Shown piece after piece: positions 7,282 to 13,912 of a stretch of DNA of 19,142 nt. Origin of the DNA: Bacteroidaceae bacterium (lineage in GTDB: Bacteria > Bacteroidota > Bacteroidia > Bacteroidales > Bacteroidaceae); assembly GCA_016302435.1 (NCBI GenBank), contig JAEDNQ010000020.1, forward strand, positions 1 to 19,142. The letters are read 5' to 3'. How positions within the stretch are numbered: the first letter of the stretch is position 1; every line of letters begins with the position of its first letter. Position numbers and translations under genes: made by a program. Under the pieces are notes generated by a model that was not told the origin of the DNA, searched no databases, and was given only the letters and a program-made list of their open reading frames with translations.

Positions 7282-7353
7282 GAAAAGTTATGGTAAATTT
7301 AGGAAAAAGCACTATCAACCCCGTCCATTTTCTCATGTTTACCATAACTTTTC
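7282..7353. promoter_or_regulatory. Perfect 16-bp inverted repeat between rbr and the araC-type gene (putative operator)
   Basis: GAAAAGTTATGGTAAA at 7282-7297 is the exact reverse complement of 7338-7353, separated by 40 bases. It lies just upstream of the rbr promoter and upstream of the regulator's possible -7 element. A paired binding site for a regulator acting on either or both genes is inferred. A hairpin role is less likely because of the long loop. Confidence 0.55.
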
Positions 7354-7387
7354 CCCTTAACACCACCACGTTATCCTCAAAAGTTAG

Positions 7388-7395
7388 TATATTTG
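7388..7395 (+). promoter_or_regulatory. Possible -7 element (TATATTTG) for the AraC-family gene
   Basis: TATATTTG fits TAnnTTTG and lies 63 bases before the start codon. No TTTG stands at -33, as can occur at promoters that need an activator. Confidence 0.4.
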
Positions 7396-7458
7396 CACTC
7401 GATATATCATCTACACTCTCCCAAACACTCTCCCACAACGAGTAGCTCACCAGAATAA

Positions 7459-8334
7459 ATGGAAGTAACCAAGCGAATACAGAAACTCTACAGCATGGTA
7501 TGCACAGCCCCCAAGGGCATGAGCATACATATATATAATATGCCAGAATATTTCGAGCACGACGAGATGGACAACACAGTGCCCCACGTGCACACATTCT
7601 ACGAGATATTATGGTTCAGGGAAGCAGGAGGCACACACACCTTGGACTTTCACCAGTATGAGGTGAAAAAGAACACACTCCTGTTTATCTCCCCAGGACA
7701 GGTACATTTCTTTGACAATCCCATGGGCTGCAAAGGTGTAATCCTCCGCTTCTGCACCGACATCATCAGCGGGGGCAACAGGACAGAAGACATGTTCATC
7801 AAATATGGCATGTTCAACACCTACGACGGCGAACCCTGCTTCACCGTCGACGAACCTACAGCCAACATCCTCGACATCATCGTGGGCAGAATGCTCAAAG
7901 AACAGGAAAACCCCGAGGCCTTCGGACATACCGACATGATGCTCGCCTTCGCCAAGATATTCATCATCCAGGTCAACCGTTATGGCCTTCAGTCCGTCGA
8001 CCACAAGCTCAACGAGCAGAAACCCTCCCACCGCCTCTTCATCATGTTCCGCAAGATGGTGGAGGAGCGACACACCACCATGCACACCGTCAAGGACTAC
8101 GCCGACAAGCTCAACGTCTCCACCAAGACACTCTCCAACAGCGTCATAGAGTGCACTGGCAAGACACCACTCACCTTCATCAACGACCGCCTCATACTCG
8201 AGGCCAAGCGACTCCTGCACTACTCCAACATGTCGGGCAAGGAAGTCGGCTACTACCTCGGCTTCGAGGACCCATCCTACTTCGTCAAGTTCTTCAAGAG
8301 AATGACAGGGCAACTGCCATCCGAATACCAGTAG
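7459..8334 (+). CDS. AraC-family transcriptional regulator
   Basis: 291 aa, cytoplasmic DNA-binding regulator. The N-terminal part (about 30-100) is a cupin-like sensing domain (VPHVHTFYEILWF...FISPGQVHFF). The C-terminal AraC domain has two helix-turn-helix units: about 211-236 (VKDYADKLNVSTKTLSNSVI) and about 260-283 (GKEVGYYLGFEDPSYFVKFF), ending in the family hallmark FKRMTGQLPSEYQ. The ligand is unknown. It is transcribed away from rubrerythrin, and the inverted repeat in the shared spacer makes regulation of rbr or self-regulation plausible. Full length for the family. Confidence 0.92.
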   Translation: MEVTKRIQKLYSMVCTAPKGMSIHIYNMPEYFEHDEMDNTVPHVHTFYEILWFREAGGTHTLDFHQYEVKKNTLLFISPGQVHFFDNPMGCKGVILRFCTDIISGGNRTEDMFIKYGMFNTYDGEPCFTVDEPTANILDIIVGRMLKEQENPEAFGHTDMMLAFAKIFIIQVNRYGLQSVDHKLNEQKPSHRLFIMFRKMVEERHTTMHTVKDYADKLNVSTKTLSNSVIECTGKTPLTFINDRLILEAKRLLHYSNMSGKEVGYYLGFEDPSYFVKFFKRMTGQLPSEYQ

Positions 8335-8376
8335 CCCACCCTGCTACAGGATGGCAAGAGCAACAATAACAACCAA

Positions 8377-8409
8377 GGGCATGACAACGTACGCTGTCAT
8401 GCCCTTTCT
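8377..8409. terminator. Bidirectional terminator between the AraC-family gene and the tRNA genes
   Basis: GGGCATGACA (8377-8386) and TGTCATGCCC (8395-8404) form a perfect 10-bp stem with an 8-base loop. TTTCTT follows on the plus strand and TTGGTTGTT on the minus strand. It sits between two converging units and could end both. Confidence 0.75.
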
Positions 8410-8411
8410 TG

Positions 8412-8484
8412 CACGGGGTGAGGGACTCGAACCCCCGACCCTCGGTTTTGGAGACCGATATTCTACCAACTAAACTAACCCCGT
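8412..8484 (-). tRNA. tRNA-Trp (anticodon CCA)
   Basis: 73 bases with a full cloverleaf on the minus strand. The acceptor is ACGGGGT/ACCCCGT, the anticodon stem TCGGT/ACCGA carries the loop CTCCAAA, and the T-arm is GGGGG-TTCGAGT-CCCTC (one weak pair). The discriminator base is G, as in bacterial tRNA-Trp. The 3' CCA is not encoded. Confidence 0.95.
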
Positions 8485-8536
8485 GTGTGGAGTGCCACTC
8501 GCAAACGCTGGGGGAGCCAACTGCTCTACCGAAAAG
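8485..8536 (-). other. tRNA spacer with a possible tRNA remnant
   Basis: Read on the minus strand, this 52-base spacer contains CGGTAGAGCAGTTGGCTCC, which looks like the end of a D-arm running into an anticodon stem. No acceptor stem, full T-arm or complete cloverleaf can be built. It may be the residue of a deleted tRNA gene, or chance. Confidence 0.3.
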
Positions 8537-8608
8537 TAGCTCCACCGGGAATCGAACCCGGATCTAATCTTTAGGAGAGATTTGTTCTATCCATTGAACT
8601 ATGGGGCC
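8537..8608 (-). tRNA. tRNA-Arg (anticodon CCT)
   Basis: 72 bases on the minus strand. The D-arm is GTTC-AATGGATA-GAAC, the anticodon stem AATCT/AGATT carries the loop CTCCTAA, and the T-arm CCGGG-TTCGATT-CCCGG is perfect. The acceptor GGCCCCA/TGGAGCT has a C4-A69 mismatch and a G1-T72 wobble. The discriminator is A and CCA is not encoded. It is probably co-transcribed with tRNA-Trp. Confidence 0.92.
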
Positions 8609-8627
8609 GATTTCCCGTTTGCGGGTG

Positions 8628-8657
8628 CAAAGGTAGGAAAAAAATATGAGTTGCAAA
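8628..8657 (-). promoter_or_regulatory. Promoter of the tRNA-Arg/tRNA-Trp unit
   Basis: On the minus strand TTTG (8657-8654), an 18-base spacer and TACCTTTG (8635-8628) match the Bacteroidetes consensus just upstream of tRNA-Arg. The predicted start lies near 8620. Confidence 0.7.
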
Positions 8658-8751
8658 GCATCTGAGCATGATTTTATTCAAAAAAACATAAAAAATCACA
8701 TGTCAGCCCCACTTTTTTGACATAAAGAAGGCATATATAAAAAAATAGTCG

Positions 8752-8759
8752 TAATTTTG
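8752..8759 (+). promoter_or_regulatory. Possible -7 element (TAATTTTG) for the uridine-kinase-like gene
   Basis: TAATTTTG fits the -7 consensus and lies 113 bases before the start codon. A TTTG at the usual -33 spacing is not seen. Confidence 0.35.
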
Positions 8760-8840
8760 GCTTGCGTTTGTCGCCTTTCTCATGAACACCCTCCAGAAGG
8801 CAGACAAAGCGCGCGGGACAGAAGAAAAGAGCCAGTTATT

Positions 8841-8868
8841 AACAAGACATTTTCAACAAGACATTTTC
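8841..8868 (+). repeat. 14-bp tandem duplication in a gene leader
   Basis: AACAAGACATTTTC occurs twice without a gap (8841-8854, 8855-8868) and ends 4 bases before the ATG of the uridine-kinase-like gene, so it takes up the whole ribosome-approach region. Confidence 0.75.
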
Positions 8869-8872
8869 CACT

Positions 8873-9985
8873 ATGATAGAGATAGAATTTCTCAACAACC
8901 GCAGCCTCGAAGCCTTCGAAGTGCACGAGGCATTCATGCAGATAGCACAGCAGGTACGCACCGAAAGCGTTTGCGAGATGTTTGACAAGACGGTCAACGA
9001 CCTTGTCTGCAAGATGGAGCCCTCCATGCTCTTCGGCAAGAAACTGAAGACAGTGACCTACTCCATCGGCAAGATGAACGAGATCATCGACCGTGGCGAC
9101 GCTTACAAGATGGTCAAGATAGCCGAATGTCTGCAGGTGCAGGGCATCAACATGCTGGGCAAGCATGTGGCGGAACACCCTAATCTGAAGGCGGTGCTCA
9201 TAGCTGGTCCGTCATCGAGCGGCAAGACAACATTCAGCAAGAAGCTGCAAAAGGCACTCGAAGCCAACGGCATGGTGGCACAGTGCATCTCGCTCGACGA
9301 CTACTACGTGGACCGAGAGAAGACACCCCTCGACGACAACGGCGATTACGACTACGAGAGCCTCTACGCCATCGACATAGAAATCTTCCAGCGCGACCTC
9401 AACCTCCTGCTCCAGGGTCAAGAGGTCGAACTGCCACGCTACGACTTCAAGACAGGCCTCAGCGTCATGAGCGGCAAGCACATCAAGCTCGAAGACAACA
9501 CAGTCCTCATCATCGAAGGCATACATGCGCTCAACCCTCTGCTCACCGACCGACTGCCAAGCGACAAACTCTTCCGCATCTACATATCAGGACTCACCGT
9601 GGCCAAAAACGACGACGGCACCTACTTCCCCACCACCGACAACAGGCTCATACGCCGCATGGTGCGCGACGCACAGTTCCGCAACACCTCAGCCAGCAGC
9701 ACTCTGGCACGGTGGCCGTCCGTAAGGCGCGGAGAAAACAAATGGGTAGTGCCCTTCCAGGCCAACGCCGACGTCAACTTCTGCACAGCCTTCCAGTACG
9801 AGCTGGCCCTGCTCAAGCATCAGGCCGTTCCGCTGCTCAGCCAGGTAGAGCCGACCGACCCCAACTACATAGAGGCCCAAAGGCTGAAGTGGGTGGTGGA
9901 ACACTTCCACGACATCTCCGTCGACATGCTCCCCTCCGACTCTCTGCTGAGAGAGTTCATCGGCGGCAGCACATTTGAATATTAG
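8873..9985 (+). CDS. Uridine-kinase-like nucleoside kinase, short N-terminal form
   Basis: 370 aa. Residues about 105-370 form a P-loop kinase of the uridine kinase/phosphoribulokinase family, with the Walker A motif GPSSSGKT at 112-119, the substrate-side motif SLDDYYVDRE shortly after, and EGIHALNP further on. The likely reaction is NTP-dependent phosphorylation of a nucleoside such as uridine; the substrate is not proven. Bacteroidales proteins of this type are, from memory, usually about 550 aa with TGS and synthetase-editing-like domains in front. Here only about 105 residues precede the kinase, and an in-frame stop at 8840-8842 rules out a longer start. It is either a short paralogue or has lost its N-terminal domains. 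A terminator follows and metG is next on the same strand. Confidence 0.85.
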   Translation: MIEIEFLNNRSLEAFEVHEAFMQIAQQVRTESVCEMFDKTVNDLVCKMEPSMLFGKKLKTVTYSIGKMNEIIDRGDAYKMVKIAECLQVQGINMLGKHVAEHPNLKAVLIAGPSSSGKTTFSKKLQKALEANGMVAQCISLDDYYVDREKTPLDDNGDYDYESLYAIDIEIFQRDLNLLLQGQEVELPRYDFKTGLSVMSGKHIKLEDNTVLIIEGIHALNPLLTDRLPSDKLFRIYISGLTVAKNDDGTYFPTTDNRLIRRMVRDAQFRNTSASSTLARWPSVRRGENKWVVPFQANADVNFCTAFQYELALLKHQAVPLLSQVEPTDPNYIEAQRLKWVVEHFHDISVDMLPSDSLLREFIGGSTFEY

Positions 9986-10034
9986 GCAATGAACAAAACC
10001 ATATTGAAGAAATATTTTGAATTTTTATACATAC

Positions 10035-10069
10035 AGTCGTCTTGACCGCAGGGTCGGGACGACTTTTTT
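10035..10069 (+). terminator. Rho-independent terminator of the kinase gene
   Basis: AGTCGTC (10035-10041) pairs with GACGACT (10058-10064), with an inner GACC-gca(g)-GGTC stem, followed by six T residues. It starts 50 bases after the stop codon. Confidence 0.88.
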
Positions 10070-10101
10070 CGTGCCATAAGAAAAGAAACTGCACCTTTTC
10101 T

Positions 10102-10132
10102 ATTGGTAGGTCATTGCTTTTTCGTAACTTTG
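10102..10132 (+). promoter_or_regulatory. metG promoter (ATTG-N19-TAACTTTG)
   Basis: TAACTTTG (10125-10132) is a full -7 match. ATTG (10102-10105) stands 19 bases before it, one base off the TTTG -33 element. The MITE copy 2 begins 16 bases downstream, so the transcript should run through the element before reaching metG. Confidence 0.65.
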
Positions 10133-10148
10133 TGCCCAAATATTATAA

Positions 10149-10325
10149 GGTGGGTTCTATAAATTAGCTTTGATGGGATTTTGTTCTATCTTCGAGCAGA
10201 TTTATTTGTAAGACCGAAGCAGCATAGCGAGCTATGGTGCGAGGGCTTACAAATAAAGATGCCGAAGAGAGGACGAAAGACCGCAAAGGTAATTCAAAAA
10301 AGAATTGTAATTAATAGAACCCACC
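10149..10325. mobile_element. MITE-like foldback element, copy 2, in the metG leader
   Basis: 177 bp. The left end GGTGGGTTCTATAAATTAG and the complement of the right end, GGTGGGTTCTATTAATTAC, agree at 17 of 19 positions. ATAA lies directly outside both ends (10145-10148 and 10326-10329), fitting a 4-bp target duplication. The interior folds back: TTTATTTGTAAG with CTTACAAATAAA, and a tip CATAG-CGAG-CTATG. The arms also share TCTTCG next to the stem. The ends and overall design match copy 1 while the interior sequence differs. No protein gene is inside, although one frame reads through into metG. Confidence 0.87.
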
Positions 10326-10348
10326 ATAAAAACACTATACAACAAACA

Positions 10349-12415
10349 ATGGAAAACAAGCAATTCAAAAGAACCACAGTCACAGCGGCGTTGCCATACG
10401 CCAACGGACCCGTACACATAGGCCACCTCGCAGGCGTGTACGTGCCAGCAGATATATATGTACGCTACCTCCGTCTGAAAGGCCGTGACGTAATGTTTGT
10501 GTGCGGCAGCGATGAGCACGGCGTGCCAGTCACCATACGCGCCAAGAAAGAAGGATGCACTGTTCAAGACGTGGTAGACCGCTACCACGGCATCATCAAC
10601 AAGTCATTCGCCGACTTCGGCATCAGCTTCGACATCTATTCTCGCACCACAAGTGCCATACACCATAAGTTCGCCGCCGACTTCTTCAAGAAGCTCTACG
10701 ACGAGGGCAAGTTTGTGGAAATCACATCTGAGCAGTTCTACGACGAGGAGACCAAGCAGTTCCTCACCGACCGCAACATCAAGGGCGAATGTCCACGATG
10801 CCACGCCGAGGGAGCCTACGGCGACCAGTGTGAGAAGTGCGGAGCCACCCTCTCGCCCGAAGAACTCATCAACCCCGTCAATGCCATCAACGGCAATCCT
10901 CTCGTGAAGAAAGCCACCAAACACTGGTTCCTGCCTCTCGACCAGTACCAGACATGGCTCGAGGACTGGATTCTCAAGGGTCACCCCGAGTGGCGAAGCA
11001 ACGTCTACGGACAGTGCAAGAGCTGGCTCGACTCAGGCCTCAAGCCAAGAGCCGTCACGCGCGACCTCGACTGGGGCATCCCCGTGCCCGTGGAGGGAGC
11101 CGAGGGCAAGGTCCTTTACGTATGGTTTGACGCGCCCATTGGCTATGTGTCCAACACCAAGGAGCTCTGTGAGAAAGAGCCAGAGAAGTGGGGCACATGG
11201 CAGCAGTGGTGGCAAGACGACGAGACACGCCTCGTCCACTTCATCGGCAAGGACAACATCGTCTTCCACTGCATCGTCTTCCCCTCCATGCTCAAGGCCC
11301 ACGGCGACTACATCCTCCCCGACAATGTCCCAGCCAATGAGTTTCTCAACCTCGAGGGCAACAAGATCTCCACTTCGAAGAACTACGCCGTATGGCTCAA
11401 CGAATATCTCGACGAACTGCCCAACCGCCAGGACGAGCTCCGCTATGTGCTCACAGCCAATGCCCCCGAGACCAAAGACAATGACTTCACCTGGGCTGAC
11501 TTCCAGGCACGCTGCAACAACGAGCTCGTAGCCGTTTACGGCAACTTCGTCAACCGCGCCCTCCAGCTCACACAGAAGTACTACGACGGCATCGTCCCAG
11601 AGTGTGGCGAGCTGACCGACAACGACAAGTCCACCCTTGCCGACTTCGCCAGCGTCAAGGACAACCTCGAGCAGCTCATCGAGAACTTCAAATTCCGCGA
11701 GGCACAGAAAGAGGCCATGAACCTCGCCCGCATCGGCAACAAATACATAGCCGACGAAGAGCCATGGAAAGTCATCAAGACCGACCCCGAGCGCGTCAAG
11801 ACCGTCATCTACATCTCCCTCCAGCTCACAGCCAACCTCGCCATAGCCTTCGAGCCCTTCCTCCCATTCTCGTCAGCCAAGCTGCGCGACATGATCTGCA
11901 TGGACACCCTCAACTGGGAAGACCTCGGCAAGACCGACCTCCTCGCCTCAGGCAAGCAGCTCAGCAAGCCAAGCCTACTCTTCTCCAAGATAGAGGACGA
12001 CGTCATCAAGTTCCAGATGGACAAGCTCGAAGCCGTCATCAAGGCCAACGCCGAAGCCAACGCTGAGACATCCCCTGTCAAGGACACCATCGGTTTCGAC
12101 GACTTCGGCAAGGTAGACATACGCGTGGGCACAGTCTTAGAGTGCGAGCGTGTGCCCAAGATGAAGAAGCTCCTCAAGTTCAAGATTGACGACGGCACAC
12201 CTGCCGGACGCACCATCGTCAGCGGCATAGCCCAATGGTACGAGCCACAGCAGCTCGTCGGCAAGCAAGTGCTCTTCATCGCCAACCTCGCCCCACGAGA
12301 GTTCAAAAACGGCCTCGTGAGCCAGGGCATGATACTCTCAGCCGAAAACTGGGACGGCACCATCAGCGTGACAACAGTGGAACACCCCGTCAAGCCAGGC
12401 AGCACCGTGTGCTAA
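10349..12415 (+). CDS. metG: Methionine-tRNA ligase
   Basis: 688 aa, cytoplasmic class I aminoacyl-tRNA synthetase that charges tRNA-Met. The signatures are complete: HIGH at 23-26 (PVHIGHLAG), the zinc knuckle Cys148/151/161/164 (CPRC...CEKC), the WFDAPIGY motif at about 259-266, and the KMSKS loop in the form KISTSK at 339-344. The C-terminal 107 residues are a tRNA-binding EMAP/Arc1p-like domain (DFGKVDIRVGTVLECERVP). The open frame extends upstream to 10181, but those 56 codons lie within MITE copy 2 and its flank and resemble no synthetase sequence. ATG 10349 starts just before the conserved catalytic domain. Confidence 0.97.
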   Translation: MENKQFKRTTVTAALPYANGPVHIGHLAGVYVPADIYVRYLRLKGRDVMFVCGSDEHGVPVTIRAKKEGCTVQDVVDRYHGIINKSFADFGISFDIYSRTTSAIHHKFAADFFKKLYDEGKFVEITSEQFYDEETKQFLTDRNIKGECPRCHAEGAYGDQCEKCGATLSPEELINPVNAINGNPLVKKATKHWFLPLDQYQTWLEDWILKGHPEWRSNVYGQCKSWLDSGLKPRAVTRDLDWGIPVPVEGAEGKVLYVWFDAPIGYVSNTKELCEKEPEKWGTWQQWWQDDETRLVHFIGKDNIVFHCIVFPSMLKAHGDYILPDNVPANEFLNLEGNKISTSKNYAVWLNEYLDELPNRQDELRYVLTANAPETKDNDFTWADFQARCNNELVAVYGNFVNRALQLTQKYYDGIVPECGELTDNDKSTLADFASVKDNLEQLIENFKFREAQKEAMNLARIGNKYIADEEPWKVIKTDPERVKTVIYISLQLTANLAIAFEPFLPFSSAKLRDMICMDTLNWEDLGKTDLLASGKQLSKPSLLFSKIEDDVIKFQMDKLEAVIKANAEANAETSPVKDTIGFDDFGKVDIRVGTVLECERVPKMKKLLKFKIDDGTPAGRTIVSGIAQWYEPQQLVGKQVLFIANLAPREFKNGLVSQGMILSAENWDGTISVTTVEHPVKPGSTVC

Positions 12416-12479
12416 GCGCGCCGGATCGCAAGCCTTGGCACCCCTCCACATTCTCGCCTCAGAGCAAGAAATCATATAC

Positions 12480-12502
12480 GGTGGAAATTTATAGAACCCA
12501 CC
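12480..12502. repeat. Lone MITE end after metG
   Basis: AATTTATAGAACCCACC (12486-12502) is identical to the inner-to-outer end sequence of the MITE family, differing from the 19-base end only in its two innermost bases. GGTGG, the first five bases of a left end, stands directly before it (12480-12484). This may be an internal-deletion remnant of a third copy. Confidence 0.65.
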
Positions 12503-12603
12503 ATATAAAGTCGAAAGACAGAAAGTTGTTTATACAGAAATAAGTATGGGAGCAGTGTTCATGAAGAAGAAGAGTGGAGACCCACCACGCCTAAATCATC
12601 GAC

Positions 12604-13854
12604 ATGGACACTGCTCAAAAAAAAGTCATGTTAAGACGTGCTATCATATCAGCCATTGCGGCAATAGTCGTGATTGCACTCACTGTACTCTGCATAATCA
12701 GATGGGACGCATGGTTCGGCAATCCAGACGAGGCACCCTACGAAGCGCCATCCACACCCGACAGAGTGATGCTAACCTTCGGCGACAGCCGCCCCGAAAG
12801 CCGCAACATCAGCTGGACCTGCGGCACAGACCTGAAGCCCTCCTTCGTCAGCCTCATCGACACAGCCGACACCACACGCATCCGCATCCCAGCCACAGGC
12901 GAGACCTTCGCCTCCAGAAGCGGCAAGGCAGCCTACTACGTGGCCCGACTCAGACACCTCCGCCCAGGCCACACCTACCGCTACCGCGTCACCACCGCCA
13001 ACCGCCATTCGCCCTGGCACACGTTCCGCATGCCACAGGCCGACCAGCAGACCCTCTCCTTCATCTACTCGGGCGACATACAGGACACCATAGGCGGCAT
13101 AGCCAACATTCTGCTCCGGCAAGCCTTCAAACGCCACCCCGACGCCCAGTTCCTCATCTGCGGCGGCGATCTCACTGAGCGACCCACCGACGCCTTCTGG
13201 GGCGAGACCTTCTGCAGCCTCGACTCCATCTGCCAGTCCCTCCCCGTGCTGACAGCAGCAGGCAACCACGAGTACCTCAAAGGCATAGTGTGTGAGATGG
13301 AGAGACGCTTCGACCTCATCCACTCCTACTACCTCGACTCCATGGAGGACGACAACCACATCTTCACCCTCACCCTCGGACCAGCACAGTTCTTCGTCCT
13401 CGACAGCAACAGAGAACTGCCCTCCCTCCTCCAGCAGGCCAACTGGCTCGAGGAAGCCCTGAGCACCAGCCGCGCGCAATGGAAAATCGTTGTGCTCCAC
13501 CATCCGCTCTACTCCCTCAGAGGCGAATACAACAACATCCTGCAACGCTGGGTATTCAACCCCATCATACAGACACACCGTGTAGACCTCGTACTCCAGG
13601 GCCACGAACACGCCTACGGCCGACGCCTCTCGCGCGACACAGCCGGCAGAGCCACCACACCACTCTACACCACCAGCACCTGCTCACCCAAGTTCTACAG
13701 GATAAAACACCGCGGCCACCACGACAAGGCAATAGCCAACAAGCGCATGCTGCAGAAGGTGAGCATCACAGGCAACACCCTGACCATGACAGCCTTCGAC
13801 CCACTCTCAGGCCACCTCTACGACTCACTGTCGATAGTGAAACAAAGAAGGTAG
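12604..13854 (+). CDS. Membrane-anchored purple-acid-phosphatase-like metallophosphatase
   Basis: 416 aa. Residues 13-32 form one transmembrane segment, with the rest probably in the periplasm. Residues about 52-145 are a fibronectin-III/PAP N-terminal-like beta domain (RYRVTT...WHTFRMP). Residues about 150-400 are a calcineurin-type metallophosphatase: Asp158 (YSGDI), Asp189 (CGGDLTE), Asn221-His222-Glu223 (GNHEY), His299/300 (VLHHPLY), and His334 with His336 (QGHEHAYGR). In plant and animal PAPs the second motif is GDLxYAD with a charge-transfer Tyr; that Tyr is absent here. Hydrolysis of a phosphomonoester or diester is expected; the substrate is unknown. It lies 58 bp before the LtaS-like gene, which suggests processing of the same phosphate-containing polymer or its precursor. 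Confidence 0.87.
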   Translation: MDTAQKKVMLRRAIISAIAAIVVIALTVLCIIRWDAWFGNPDEAPYEAPSTPDRVMLTFGDSRPESRNISWTCGTDLKPSFVSLIDTADTTRIRIPATGETFASRSGKAAYYVARLRHLRPGHTYRYRVTTANRHSPWHTFRMPQADQQTLSFIYSGDIQDTIGGIANILLRQAFKRHPDAQFLICGGDLTERPTDAFWGETFCSLDSICQSLPVLTAAGNHEYLKGIVCEMERRFDLIHSYYLDSMEDDNHIFTLTLGPAQFFVLDSNRELPSLLQQANWLEEALSTSRAQWKIVVLHHPLYSLRGEYNNILQRWVFNPIIQTHRVDLVLQGHEHAYGRRLSRDTAGRATTPLYTTSTCSPKFYRIKHRGHHDKAIANKRMLQKVSITGNTLTMTAFDPLSGHLYDSLSIVKQRR

Positions 13855-13855
13855 G

Positions 13856-13869
13856 TTCTGTTAACAGAA
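13856..13869. promoter_or_regulatory. 14-bp perfect palindrome TTCTGTTAACAGAA
   Basis: It begins one base after the stop codon of the phosphatase and 44 bases before the LtaS-like gene. It could be a repressor-type operator or a weak stem. No T-tract follows. Confidence 0.45.
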
Positions 13870-13912
13870 AAATACAAACCACACACACACTCTCTCACAT
13901 CTCACACAGCGT

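Noticed and set aside
10181..10348. In-frame upstream extension of metG (56 codons)
   Set aside because: It lies in MITE copy 2 and its flank, and the conserved synthetase begins after ATG 10349.
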